A stretch of 64,000 bases of DNA from Phytophthora quininea. Its lineage: Eukaryota > Oomycota > Peronosporomycetes > Peronosporales > Peronosporaceae. Both the position numbers and the translations under genes were made by a program. The notes below the pieces were generated by a model, which saw only the letters and a program-made list of their open reading frames with translations, made no database searches and was not told the origin of the DNA. Below are positions 23,192-34,765 of this stretch, piece by piece. The DNA lies in the NCBI GenBank assembly GCA_011947345.1, contig JAAVTG010000051.1, positions 186,001 through 250,000 of the forward strand, given 5' to 3'. Position 1 is the stretch's first letter. Each line of letters opens with the position of its first letter.

Positions 23192-24595
23192 TTACTCACT
23201 ATTGTTTGGCCACGACGGATGGTGCTCACTCTTATACTGGGAGGAGTGGGGTGCTGGTGGTGACGAGATGGTTGTCGTCGTGGTCGACACCCACCGAGAC
23301 TCGGTCGCATATTGAACCGGCACGGTGCGCAAAAGTGCTTCGTTTAAGCTGGGGAGTTGCAGAGAAGGCGGCGGGTTCCCAGACATCTCTCCGGCAGGTT
23401 GGTGATGATACTGAGCGTACTTTTGCTCAATGGTGATATACTCGTTCGCCGGCATACGTTGGTTCTCCCTGTACGCGACCGAGTAGCTGCTATCGCAGGA
23501 AACTGTCGACTGCTTGCCAATGCTGTCGTCCGAGTCCACACTCGTATACGACCCGGACGTCTTCTTCCTAGTAGGAGTCGACGATTTGGACTTCGACGAC
23601 TTCGTAGAGCTAGTTTTGCTATCCGAGTCGGATTTCAACGGCACCGTGAGCTCCATATCGACGTGATCCACGCAAAACCGCTTGGTCTTGCGGCTACGAC
23701 GGCAGTTCGGCGCTTCGCAGCGCTTGCCCCTCCATGCGCCCAGCAAAAGGGGCTTCGACTCTGTGCACACTTGGTGCATCCAGAATGTTGGCATCTGCGG
23801 CCTCCTCCATGGCCTCGACACAGTCCTTTACTCACTGCGATTTTCTTGCAGCCTTCGAACGAGCACTGCTTGGCTCCGCAGCCGGTGAGCAGCGCTCTGG
23901 CCAAGGACGGCGCGATTTCGTCGTCTTTGACTGCCGGGACGTGGTTCGAGGCCCTCGTCCTCTTGCTGCCGCTCTTGACGCTCTCTCTAGGAGGCGATCG
24001 AAGGCGGATCTGATGCACCCCAACGGCCGACGGTGGCGGTCTATTCACCCCAACGGATTCGGAGTCCAGCTCTTTTGTTCTTCGTCGGCGTAATTGGAAA
24101 TTTTCATGTCTTGGAACGCAGCTTGTTGCTCGGCCGTCATCCTCTCTGGAGACGGCATGCCGCTGTATCTAGGCCCTACGTTTTGGTAGTTCCGTTGGGG
24201 CTGGAACCCTGCAGAGTAACCCTCTGCAGTGTCCAGGTACTTGCCCATCGTCCTAAAGAGCTTTTCTCGCTGGTTTTCTTCATGAATTGGCGTCGTTTCT
24301 GGCAGTCTCCAGTTCTGAGCTTGTCTTTGGTTTGGTGTTGGGCCCTGCACCGTCCTGGAGGCCTGTAGCAAAGGGAAACTGCGCGCCACGTCCAGCGCGT
24401 CGGCTCTTCGCTGGGTCTCGCTCTGCTGCTGCTGCTGCTGCTCCAGCACTTGCGCCGCGGCCTCCAGCAGCTGCTCCGTGGACGGCGGCGAGCTCTGCCG
24501 CTGCACGTTCCAAGCCATGGCGCGGGGAACAGTCGGTGGCGCAGCAGCAGCGACGCCGCGTCCGCCAGCGCCGCGGGGTCAGGAGCGTCGGCCAT
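23192..24595 (-). CDS. Cys/His-repeat zinc-finger protein (WRKY19-like type), copy 2
   Basis: Minus-strand gene starting at the ATG at 24595, about 465 residues across three one-base breaks (GGGG at 24524-24527, CCCC at 24048-24051, CCCC at 23727-23730 on the plus strand). N-terminal part has a Gln run encoded by CAG repeats (near 24422-24440). The Cys/His units (CSFEGCKKIAVSKGLCRGHG and the next two) match copy 1 closely. The C-terminal third is Ser/Thr/Lys-rich and ends with a PSLNEALL segment like the PSLGQAL of copy 1. A possible 5' leader intron ends with an AG at about 24612. Role unknown; probably nuclear. Confidence 0.72.
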
Positions 24596-24779
24596 TGGGG
24601 TCTGCGGCTGCAAAAGCAATAATGAAAGCAAGTCAAAGAGGTTACCCGGTAGGTTATAGGTTGACCTAGGGATAGGGAATGAAGACCATCACTCAGACTT
24701 ATCTTGACGTTTGTATGGTTAGAAAATGTAAATGCCCGTCTCACCCTGATTAATCACATTTCCGATTACGACACGCTGT

Positions 24780-25570
24780 CATCGTCCGTGTGCAGCCCTG
24801 ATAAGCAAGCACCGTTCAGTCAGCTCGGAATCACAGGCGCCGAGTCCGGTGCCAAGGGCTGCCTCCGCCGCCTTGGCGCCCCGAAGCTCGACTCCCATCG
24901 CCAGGCACGCTCCTCTCCTCAGCCGCAGCGCTTGGGACATGCCAAGTAGAGCCTGGACGAAGTGGTCTGTATGAGTGATAGGGCCAGGGGCTTCGAGCGG
25001 TACCGGTTGAAGGTCTCGTCGTGTTGCCGCCGCACAGCGCGGTGGGTAAAGTCCGCGACGTCCGACGTCCGAGCGCTCGAGAGCTTCCACCGCGACGCTT
25101 TGCCGCGTGGTTGGCTCTGCCTGGATTTCGCCAGCGCTCTGAGAAATACTGCTGATCAACCACCACCACCCTGGCGCCGCGCTCGGAAGTGGCGCCAAAT
25201 ATCCGGGTCCAGCCGGGCGCAGCAAGCAGCAACGCCGCTGTCGAGCAAAATCGATCGACTCGACTGCCGAATTCGCCTAGAGCTGCTGTCGACGACGGAT
25301 GTAGAGGTCGAGGACACATTGACTACACCGGCGGAGATTCACCACCACCCCGCCATCGACAACATCTCTTTCGAGGGGGCGGACCAGGACGGTTGCCGCG
25401 TTGAAAAACATCGAGCTCGTGGGCTTTGCACGGTGCGACGTGAACGCTGCTTCCACAGCGAGGGTGCCTGAACAAGCCTGGAGATCCGCGTGGCGCAGCG
25501 CACGCACGTGGGTTAACAACTCGAGGACAGGCCACGCGGGCGCGACGAGTTTCGTTCAGCACCGAGTCTT
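24780..25570 (-). CDS. Uncertain gene or relic, unrecognised
   Basis: Three overlapping minus-strand frames of 80-160 codons cover this stretch, all GC-rich, with no single long frame. One frame (about 25330-24930) reads as a basic, Ser/Arg-rich chain with one internal TGA near 25150. By analogy with neighbours, one-base breaks could hide a real gene, but I recognise no domain. It may be noncoding. Confidence 0.2.
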
Positions 25571-25679
25571 GCTTGGTCCGACAGGCAACACTACTTGCTG
25601 CGTTTAGATGATCGACACCGCTAGAGTTTTGCTAGCTCGTTTAATTTGCCGTTTGAGGCAGGGGCAATGCTGTTGCAGT

Positions 25680-27095
25680 TTAGAAGAAGACGAAGGCGAC
25701 ACCAGCCAGGGCACCCGCTACGCGACCCGGAAGCGACGCGGTGGTGGTGGCCGAAATTAAAGTATCTAGCGCTTCTGGTAGCGCTTGGCGTGGTGGTGCT
25801 CGAGGTAGCGGCGGTGGTGCTGGTGTTGCTGGCTGGGGTGCCGTTCGCGGTGGTGGTACCCTCACCAAGCACGGGGTCGTAGTGGAGTGTGTTCATGGGA
25901 AGACCCACTGCATCTCCGAGCCGCCGGCCACCTTGATCACGGACGAGTTGAACATGTTAGCTTGGACACCATCGATGACCACGATGGTCGGAGCGTCCAT
26001 GAACATTCATTCGCCCATGTCCACGCACTCAATCCTGGGAAGGGTGACTTTACCGGTGCAGTTACCGCTTGCGTTCGGCATTTTCTGCGGCGTGCGGTCT
26101 TTGCCGTCCTTGCCCCGGGACTCCATCGACACGTAGAGCGTCAGTGTGTTGTTTGGCGAGACGAACTTCCATCCGCTAATGTCGACACTGAAATGGTCAG
26201 GTTGCCGTACGGCACGGTGATGTTGCTGTGCGCGATGGTCTGAAGCCAACTGAGGTCTTGTTAGCGCCAACCTCCATGATGTTCACAAAGGGCGTGGACG
26301 AGATGATGACGCCGTTGAAAAGCTGAGTCGACATCGCCATCCAGTCTCCGACGAAGTTGCTTACAGTTTGCACCACCGTGCCGTTCGTTGAGGTCTCAAT
26401 GAGGTTGGCCACCGTGAGTCGCATCAATTTGCCCGTGGCGCAGTCGCCTGTGGGGCAAATTTCCATCTTAGCGCCATGTCCACACGGTCGACTTTGGTTT
26501 CGTTGGCTCCCGACGGTCCTCTTGGTTTCTTGGTGGTTCGGTTGCCCGTGCCATTCGTGCCCCTCGACTCCATCGAGAGTGACAACACAAGTTGGTTGTT
26601 TTGGGTCTTGAACGGCCAGCCAGACACGTCCACCGTGAACTTGAGCACCCGCCGGAATCGTAAGCGTCTGACTTCCGTAGGCCACTGTCGCGTTGGCTTC
26701 GTAGATATTGGCGGTCAGGTTAAAGCCAACTTTGGTTTTGGCTGCGCCAACCTCCAGCGTAGTAATGTACGTGGTGGTGGAGACATTGACTCCGTTCACC
26801 ATGCTGGTCACGATGTCGGTCCAGTCGCTAGTGTTGGCGTTGAAGCGGTCATACGACACCACCTCTGAGCCATTTGCACTGGTTTCGACGATGCTGGAGA
26901 CCATCAGACGCATTCGACGGCCGTTGGAGCAATCTCCAGTCGGACACACTGGTCGAAGTTGGTCACGGTGGTAATGTTTCCCGGGTTGATGCCGATGTCG
27001 ATGTTGGGTGGTGTGAAGCCCTTCGGTTCCAACGCGTCGGATGGTCGAACGAGAACGCACACCAGTGCGAAGGCGACCAGGTTAATCAGCTTCAT
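25680..27095 (-). CDS. Secreted, probably GPI-anchored protein with two copies of an unknown domain
   Basis: Minus strand from the ATG at 27095. Clear signal peptide (LINLVAFALVCVLVRPSDA). Two tandem copies of a domain of about 150 residues follow (about 26960-26480 and 26465-26010). Each begins with PTGDC-x2-G-(R/K)-x-MRL, continues with IVETS/LIETS-x-NG and EVGA-x-KT-x-VGF, and ends with VDVSGW-x-F / VDISGW-x-F and LSMESRG / VSMESRG. Then comes a Thr/Ser-rich stretch and a short hydrophobic end (VAGALAGVAFVFF), as in GPI-anchored proteins. Several one-base shifts in G or C runs break the frame (for example near 26940, 26650 and 26470). I do not recognise the domain. Likely an outer-surface protein. 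Confidence 0.6.
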
Positions 27096-27520
27096 GGCTG
27101 CGGACCGCTTATTTGTTGCTTTGAGCTCTTGAAAGTGTTATATTCATGGTAGCCGCTCAGGTAAGACCCAGAAGATGTTGCGATCCCGGCCAGGCCTCGA
27201 TGGCTTTCACTGTCGCTGTGTACAGCAGTTGAGGAGATGCAGATGGCTTCGATTACAATACGCGCTCTGACCTCGTGTAAAATCTTTTGCCATGAGCTTC
27301 TGAAGCACGTTGAAGCGTCCGTTTTGCGCGTCCAAGTTGATGCGACAGATGCTCGAGTGGCAGGCTTGATTGGCCTTACCGCTCTCTACTGTATCCTCGA
27401 TTGGACAAAGGGATACACTGGTCTTCATGGACCAGGCCGCTCTCCCCTCATGTGAGCTCTTCGCGGGCTCCTTTGTGCAGCAACTCAGGGAGAGGCCGGG
27501 TCATTCCACCGAAGACGCTC
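27096..27520. other. Divergent promoter region
   Basis: 425 bp between the divergent GPI-like gene (minus) and the four-helix protein (plus). No domain-bearing frame. Expected to hold both promoters. Confidence 0.4.
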
Positions 27521-28402
27521 ATGGCGACAACTCGATCCAATTTGTCCGGCACCGGACCGACCCCTTCGACGCCTCAAAACTGCGACGTCTACACGCTCTT
27601 CATTGACACAACGGACACCACGCGAGGCCTTCGACAAGCCGATAGCGACCGTCTTCCTCGTATCCCGGTCCCTCCAAGACCCGACTCGAGGCGAGCACCG
27701 AATCGTCAAAGTCGCGGTCCGGTGATGGTCACTGCGGGACAACCACGACAAGTCTCAGATGAGAGCGAGCAACCGTTCAACGCGGGATTCTGTCGGCAAC
27801 TAGCTGCCATGTACACGGACGTCGGGATGTCCACCGTCGAGCGCGTGCGGTGGCTTTGCGGGTGGATGGTCTTGGTGTACGCTTTGACGTGTTGTGCGTG
27901 GTTCGCGTGGCCCACATACGCGGTGCCGGCGGTGGGGGTCATTACGGGCATCGTCGGCTTATTGGCGAGCCAGCGTCCGCATGACCCTAACTACTTGTCG
28001 TACGTGACGGCATTCCTGATGCTGAATTGCACTCAACTCGTGCTGCTCGTCTGGATCCTCTTCGTTTCGCTCACGGCGGAGCTGTCTGAAGGTTGCACTA
28101 AAGGCTGCGCTGGTGTCGAAGCGAAGGCCGTTTTCATCGTATTGCTGGCGCTGGCGACCGGGACGTTCCATTGGCGAGTGGTGGACATCACACGCTGCTA
28201 CCTGCGCGAGTTCCGCATGATCGAGCAGCTCACGATGCGAGGCGAGGACTTCTACCGGTTGGATGACTCCTTTTTGCATGCAGGCTCGTCGACAATGAGG
28301 ACTGAGGTCCACTCCAGCTCTTCTGTGTCGAGTTTGCTGGTAAGTGAAAATGCTGCAGCATTTGCCGTGCCCGTTGTTCAAGCGATTCCTGTGAGAGACT
28401 AA
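27521..28402 (+). CDS. Four-helix membrane protein, unknown function
   Basis: ATG at 27521 gives 293 residues with no intron. The N-terminal 125 residues are polar, rich in Pro, Arg and Ser and probably cytoplasmic. Four hydrophobic segments follow: WMVLVYALTCCAWFAWPTYA, VPAVGVITGIVGLLA, FLMLNCTQLVLLVWILFVSL and AVFIVLLALATGTF. The tail is Ser-rich. The frame is open further upstream without an ATG. No family recognised. Confidence 0.65.
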   Translation: MATTRSNLSGTGPTPSTPQNCDVYTLFIDTTDTTRGLRQADSDRLPRIPVPPRPDSRRAPNRQSRGPVMVTAGQPRQVSDESEQPFNAGFCRQLAAMYTDVGMSTVERVRWLCGWMVLVYALTCCAWFAWPTYAVPAVGVITGIVGLLASQRPHDPNYLSYVTAFLMLNCTQLVLLVWILFVSLTAELSEGCTKGCAGVEAKAVFIVLLALATGTFHWRVVDITRCYLREFRMIEQLTMRGEDFYRLDDSFLHAGSSTMRTEVHSSSSVSSLLVSENAAAFAVPVVQAIPVRD

Positions 28403-28548
28403 CTCGTTGCGGCGTTGACCAAGTCAAAAGTATAAGGGTCGTGATGAAATGAAAAATCTATGTGTATGTCGATAAAGAATGTAAACAGGAAGTAAATGAG
28501 TACGCTATGAAGCAACGAGCTTCAACTTCGACGGTGGCACCCCAGCAA

Positions 28549-31271
28549 TTAGTTGTTGCGAAGGCGGCGGCCGCCACCGTATGCTAACTTGGATGTGGTC
28601 GCCGTTGGGTAGGCGTAGCTATTCTTCGTAACCGGGGCTTCGGTCACTGGTGTTTCAGTCGTTGGGGCATTGGTCTCCGTAATTGGGACCTCAGTCACTG
28701 GCGTCTCAGCCGTTGGGGCTTCATCCGTCACCATTGAGTAGGCGTAGCTACTCTTCGTAACCGGGGCTTCGGTCACTGGTGTTTCAGTCGTTGGGGCATT
28801 GGTCTTCGTAATTGGGACCTCCGTGTAAATCGGAATATCCACCGTTGTGGCCTCAGTGACGGCAGGGGTTGCAGCGGGAGCATCCGTCACATCAGCCGGG
28901 GTGGACTCGGTACTTTGAGAGGGCAGCATCCTTGGAGCTAGAGCAGTCATCGGTCGGGGCAGGCGTTTCCGTGATAGTCGTCGGGGCTTCAGTGCCTGGG
29001 GTCGAGGGAGCTTCGGTTTCCGGGGTCGCAGGCGTCTCAGTGCCCGGAGTAGAAGGGGCCTCGGTAGTCGGGGTCGTGGTCTCCGGGGTCGCGGTGGTTG
29101 CAACTGGGGCATCCGTCACGTTCGCTGGAGTGTCTTCCGTGTTCTGAGAAGGAGCCTCAGTGTCCTTGGAGCAGTCATCGGTCGGGGCAGGCGTTTCCGT
29201 GATAGTCGTCGGGGCCTCAGTGCCTGGGGTCGAGGGAGCTTCGGTTTCCGGGGTCGCAGGCGTCTCAGTGCCCGGAGTAGAAGGGGCCTCGGTAGTCGGG
29301 GTCGTGGTCTCCGGGGTCGCGGTGGTTGCAACTGGGGCATCCGTCACGTTCGCTGGAGTGTCTTCCGTGTTCTGAGAAGGAGCCTCAGTGTCCTTGGAGC
29401 AGTCATCGGTCGGGGCAGGCGTTTCCGTGATAGTCGTCGGGGCCTCAGTGCCTGGGGTCGAGGGAGCTTCGGTTTCCGGGGTCGCAGGCGTCTCAGTGCC
29501 CGGAGTAGAAGGGGCCTCGGTAGTCGGGGTCGTGGTCTCCGGGGTCGCGGTGGTTGCAACTGGGGCATCCGTCACGTTCGCTGGAGTGTCTTCCGTGTTC
29601 TGAGAAGGAGCCTCAGTGTCCTTGGAGCAGTCATCGGTCGGGGCAGGCGTTTCCGTGATAGTCGTCGGGGCCTCAGTGCCTGGGGTCGAGGGAGCTTCGG
29701 TTTCCGGGGTCGCAGGCGTCTCAGTGCCCGGAGTAGAAGGGGCCTCGGTAGTCGGGGTCGTGGTCTCCGGGGTCGCGGTGGTTGCAGCTGGGGCATCCGT
29801 CACGTTCGCTGGAGTGTCTTCCGTGTTCTGAGAAGGAGCCTCAGTGTCCTTGGAGCAGTCATCGGTCGGGGCAGGAGTCGCGGCGGGTGTCTCAGTGCCA
29901 GGGGCCTCAGTTTCCGGAGTCACAGGGGCTTCAGTGCCCGGGGTGTAAGGAGTCTCAGTACCCGGGGCCGCAGGGGCTTCGGTGCTCGGGATCGTCGGAG
30001 CCTCAGTGCCTGGGGCTTCGGTTGCTGGAGTCGAAGGAGCATCCGTCACGATCGATAGGGCCGGCGAAAATGTAGTCCCCTCGGTCAGACTGTCCACAAA
30101 TGGAGCCGACGTCGGTGTCACCTCTGTGCTTGCTGGGGTTTCAGGTGACGTGTACACCACCGAGGTAGGAGCAGGCGTGTCAATGAACGAGTACGATGGC
30201 GGGGAGCCGTCGTCGCAGCAGGAACTGGCACATCATTGAACGTGTACGATGCTGGGGCTCCTGTCGTTCCGGTCAGGGCTGGCGTGTCAACGGCTGCTGG
30301 AGGTTGAGGGGCCGTCGTGGGAGCCGAGGTGACGGTCTCGATAAAAGGCGTCGATTCCGTGTTCTGGTTCGGCGTGGCTGTAGTAGCTTCCGGAACGGGG
30401 GCACTGGTACCCTGCGCAGGCGGAGCAGGAGCTCCAGTAGCAGGGGACCCGGTGTCCGGGGTCGTAGCGGTGTATGTCGCGGGTGCCGGGGTGACGGCAG
30501 GGATATCGACTGCCACTACGCAACCATTGTCGATATTTGGGATCGTCGCTGGGACTGGTGCCGCCGGAGCTGCCGTGACATCGACTGGGATCGACCCGTT
30601 CTGGCATTCCGTGGCGGGGACGCATCCGTAGATGCCGTTCAGTGGCGCGCAGATGGATCCATATTCGAGGTCCCCCGTGGGCCCGGGCAGTTTCCGATCG
30701 TTGCGCCGCAGATTGGGCCCTTGCTGCAGAAGAAGTTATCCTGTCCAACAACGGAGACCGGGAACCAGCCGTCGCTGCCGTCGCACTGGTCGGGCACATC
30801 TACCTCCTGAACACAGGACAGGTCGCCGGTAGTGGACTTCGAACCCGACGACGGGATGGAGGCGACGGCATCTTCTTTCACACCGTTCACGGAGCTTCCA
30901 CTTCCGCTGGCCGTGGGGGCAGCAGCGGGGGTAGGAGCCGCGGTAGCGACCTCAACAGCAATGGTAGGCGCCGGGGTGCTCACCGCATAAGTCAGTGCCG
31001 GGGTGCTTGCAGTATACGTAGGCGCCGGGGTGCTCACCGCATAAGTCGGTGCCGGGGTGCTCACCGCATCAGTCGGTGCCGGGGTGCTCACCGCATCAGT
31101 CGGTGCCGGGGTGCTAACAATGAGAACACTTTCACTGGTGCTGCTGGGGGCGCTGGAACTTGAGCCGGTGCTGGATGTCGACGTGTCGGCGATAGGACCC
31201 GAGCTGTATCCGCCGAGAACGGGAGACACCGCCAACGCAATGAGAAGAATCGAGACGTTGAACTTGACCAT
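28549..31271 (-). CDS. Secreted Thr/Pro-rich mucin-like repeat protein
   Basis: Starts at the ATG at 31271 with a signal peptide (FNVSILLIALAVSPVLGG). Next are short repeats STPAPTxAV, then a Cys-containing domain (LSCVQEVDVPDQCDGSDGWF ... GPICGATIGNCPG ... YGSICAPLNGIYGCVPATEC), then a long Thr/Pro/Glu-rich region holding about four near-identical 76-residue repeats (each with TDDCSKD), and a tail with TETPVTEAPVTK repeats. The overall make-up recalls oomycete mucin-like and cyst-germination acidic repeat proteins; O-glycosylation and a place in the cell coat are inferred. Frame breaks: 30672-30676 (CCCCC on plus), 30201-30204 (GGGG) and near 28915-28935; the last is not a one-base loss of the common kind. 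Confidence 0.75.
28940..29870 (-). repeat. 228-bp tandem repeat, about four copies
   Basis: A 228-bp unit recurs without length change (for example TTGGAGCAGTCATCGGTCGG at about 29166, 29394, 29622 and 29850). Each unit encodes 76 residues of the mucin-like protein. Copies look almost the same, suggesting recent expansion. Copy number could be collapsed in assembly. Confidence 0.9.
30960..31116 (-). repeat. 27-bp tandem repeat
   Basis: About six copies of a 27-bp unit (period seen at 31027, 31054, 31081), encoding the nonapeptide STPAPTxAV of the mucin-like protein. Confidence 0.85.
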
Positions 31272-31876
31272 AGTTGACGGCAAAAGCTGGAGCTGGGTAA
31301 GACGCTGTTGCTAGCGAATTGTGAAATGAGCTTCGAATAGGAGCGAGCGACTTGCCGCGCAGTGCCACCCAAGCGTTGGAAACGGATTTCTCAAGAAGCT
31401 TGGCGGCGTGTTGCCCGGTAACGTCTATCCCCTACAATCGAACCCTCGCAGCCAGTCGACTTGGTTGCAAAACGACTTGCAAGGCTTTTGCGCGAATGAG
31501 ACTCTGCCAAAAGCTAACGGCTCATAACGGACGCAGCGGACCGTTATCAAAAATGACATCGCGCGATCGACAGGCGCAAGATTCCAAGCAACTAAGCGCT
31601 TTAGCACCAGTACGCATGTCGACCTGGTTCTCGTAGATAGAGCCGTACATGTATGAGGCTCTGCTTCCTTAGAGAATCCACACCACTTCTGTAGGGCAGA
31701 CGAATTGACGCCACTTTAACTTGATGGCGTTGTCGCCGTAGTGAAGTCAAAAATCGATGGCCTCGTTTGACAAATGTCACGCCATACATACGCCCTCGCC
31801 CTCCAGATCTTCTGAAGCAGTGCCTGTCCTGCCAGCGCCTTCAAAAAGTAAATTTCCTTGTCGAAGTAGGATATAG
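31272..31876. other. Spacer
   Basis: 605 bp between the mucin-like gene and the sphingomyelinase gene. No coding frame with family features. Confidence 0.4.
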
Positions 31877-34310
31877 CTAGAAGTGGAAGTCAGCGATGAC
31901 GGGGTAATGGTCGGAGAGATCAACCAAGACCTCGTCCGAGACACCCCGTGGAAGTGACCAATGCTTGGTGGACTTCAGTTGCACGATTTCGGTCGAGGAG
32001 CGCACCGGTTGACGATGGTTCTTGTCGATCATGACGTAGTCAAGTCGCTCTGTGATACCGCCTGAACTCGGTCCATCGACGGCTAGTGCGTTGGTGGTCG
32101 GGTCGAAGCTGAAAGCTGATGAATTCTCGTGAAGCTCCGGTTCGTGAGCGCCCAGGACTTCCAGCATGCTCGAGTACTCTCCACTAGGAGACGTAGCTCC
32201 GTCTGCGTGCTTGTTGACATTCAAATCTCCCGCAAAGATAACAGCTTCGTCCTTTGGAAGATTCAACGAGTCCATGAACTCGCGTATAAGTCTGAGTTGG
32301 CAATTTCTCGTCGCCGTAGCGATCGCAGTTTCCCACGCTTGCAAGTGCGTCCCCACGACATGAACTGTTTGGGCGGAGTCTGAGCCATCCTTGACAGGAA
32401 TACGCACTCGGAAATACACCACACCTTTGTCTGCCATGCGGTCGTCCCCTGACGCAACACTGCCGAACGTAATTTCCTCGCAGTTGCTCAGAGGATACTT
32501 GCTCATGGCGAAGCAGCCGCCATCGATCGCTTTTTTGGATGCTAGTAGCGAAGAACCGGACTCCACCACTTTGGTCTCGTAGATGAAGCCTTGCGTCTTC
32601 ATACCTGCAACGAGTTTCTCGCGTGCTGAACTACAAAAAGCTTCGCAGAAAACCACGACGTCCGTGTCCAGTGGCGCAATGCAGCGTGGAATTGCAGACG
32701 CACGCTGAGGAGCCCACGGAGAAATCTTGTCGTTAAAGGACGACACAATACTGGGCAGCATCCACACATTGTACACCATCACACGCAACTGAAAAGGCTT
32801 GAGAGCTCTCGGTCGGGGCGGTAATAGCGAAGCCATCGGGGCCGCGGGACGGTCAACCAAAGAGATTTGTCCAGACTCGGGGCAACCCGCAGCATCATGC
32901 CCATTATTGACGATCCCGACTTGGAACACTGCAGGAGAGTATTTCGTGGCCGCAATATAGTCTCCGTTTGCGCCAAGAAGCTGGCCAGCCCATTCTCCAT
33001 CCACTAGCTGCATGAACACCAGACTCCCACACCTTAGCGGACCTGTGTGTCCATACGGCGACACCAGCCTCAACGTCGTTTTACAGGAGTCCGCTCCGGC
33101 TGCCATAGCGTGGCCGCGCTTAGAGTCCGGCGGCGCCACAACACGTACGGATTTGCGTACGCTGTGGCAGTACAGGTGGATCGCATCTCCAAACCTTGTT
33201 ACTCTCCGTGGGCCTGAAAACTGCTCTGCATTCTCCACGACAAACTCTGTGCCTTCGGTGTGGTCTTCCACTGGCTTGACAAAACTAAGGTAAGATGCCT
33301 TATTCAATTGGTACTTGCCCACACCGCCACCCAATGCGCTGAGCGCGAATACTGCTGACAACGGACCTGTAAGAGCCACACCAGCGACTCCGGCAGCTAC
33401 TGCAGCCACTTTTGTGAGCCTGAAAGCGCGCTGCGCTTAATCAGCCCCACAGCGAGCCCACCTAATGCCGTGAGCCCAATCGTTCCGCCAAAATGAAGCA
33501 GCTCGCCACACTGCGACGGCGCTATTGTCGGTGGCGGCACTCGCCACGGGAACGGCATCACCACATCGAGCAGGTTATCGACGCTGTCCCTCGAGCTGAC
33601 CGTCGTGCACGTACTGGCCGTACTGCTCGTCCTTGTTTTCATATCCAAAGGCCGAGAAAAGACGTCTCTAGCTTGTCGATATCCACTGCATCCTGGACAA
33701 TTTCACTGTCCTCCGACTCGGGTCTTGGTGTCACAAAGTCCCTGAACGCGTCCGACGCGTGGACGCTCTCGATCTCCAATAATTTGTGCAGATAGCTGTT
33801 CAGTTGTCTCTTGAGCTTTTCTGCCGCTGCCGCACGTGCAGAATGCCAGCTGAGTCTGGAAGGCTTGGGCAATTGAATCCGTCGAGCATGGAGCACCTGT
33901 CGAAAGGCCGTCTCAATTGCTGTATGGAACCGTTGGAAGTCTGCGTACGAGCGCTGCACCAACCACAACGTGTGCGTCTGAGGGAACCGCAGCGAGATCT
34001 CGTAGCTCCAGTGGTCCTGCTTGGTCTCTGGCGGTGTTACTCGGGTGATACCGACGTCCGCGTCCGCTGCGAGCCAAGGGACGGGACTGATTGGATGCTG
34101 CACTTTGGCGTCGGCATCGGGCGCCGATTCCTGCGAGAACGCCCGCGACTTGCGTCGCCAGGCCTTCATCTCGATGTGAGTGGATGGGGCGAGGCGGCGA
34201 CCAGTCCGTCGCGGCACGGAGCCCAGCAGCATGACGCGGACAAGACAACAGATGGCTCGGGCACGACGATTTGGCAGCGATAAACTGGCCTTTGCGAGCT
34301 GCATCAACAT
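31877..34310 (-). CDS. PX-domain neutral sphingomyelinase-like phosphodiesterase
   Basis: The main frame (31877-33409) is a DNase I-like (endonuclease/exonuclease/phosphatase) domain with NVWMLPS, FCEAF, VGTHLQAW, FAGDLNVN and the final SDHYPVIADFHF, the set expected for neutral sphingomyelinases, which cut sphingomyelin-type lipids to ceramide and a phosphobase. It is preceded by two hydrophobic segments (IGLTALGGLAVGLI and VAAVAAGVAGVALTGPLSAV). Upstream (33639-34310) lies a PX-like domain (WSYEISLRFPQTHTLWLVQR, then SYADFQRFHTAIE), which binds phosphoinositides. The parts are in three frames; shifts lie near 33650 and near 33410-33430. Start is either the ATG at 34310 or a later one. Acts at membranes. 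Confidence 0.72.
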
Positions 34311-34765
34311 GGCTGTCCTCTTTGCTCATTCCGGTGGCGATTAATGCCTCACTTCTCCATTCGTGGTCATTGTCGTTCTTTCGATGACAAGAACCTTAGC
34401 CTGTAGTTATCTATACGGCTCGAGCAATCATGCATCCCGAAGATCCGGCAGAGCGAGGTGCTCCAGCCTGAGCCATGACGATCGCCACGACCTGTCCACG
34501 TGGATATGGTCACCTCTACGCTTCAAGAACACCACCAAGAATGTACGGTGTCTCCATCATCAACGCCAAAAAGATCGCGATGCAGTAACTGCGACACTAA
34601 CCATCGCCACGCTACCCCACCACCACAGCAATACTGGCAGATCAAGCAGTGTCGTGGTTCCTAGCTAGTGCCGAGCGTTGTAGCCGATCACCTGCCCAAA
34701 GATAGTTTTCCATCCATCAGCACCACCATCACAAAGCACGAACCTCAGCACTTGTTTCCTTTTCG
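34311..34765. other. Spacer
   Basis: 455 bp; nothing recognised. The 5' side of the sphingomyelinase gene and the 3' side of the LRR gene. Confidence 0.4.

Noticed and set aside
24176..24744. Arg/Ala-rich minus frames over the 5' end of zinc-finger copy 2
   Set aside because: They are alternative frames of the Gln-run exon; only one frame gives the conserved protein.
28869..29831. Repeated 71-74-codon frames on both strands of the 228-bp repeat
   Set aside because: Shadow frames of the mucin-like repeat, copied with it.
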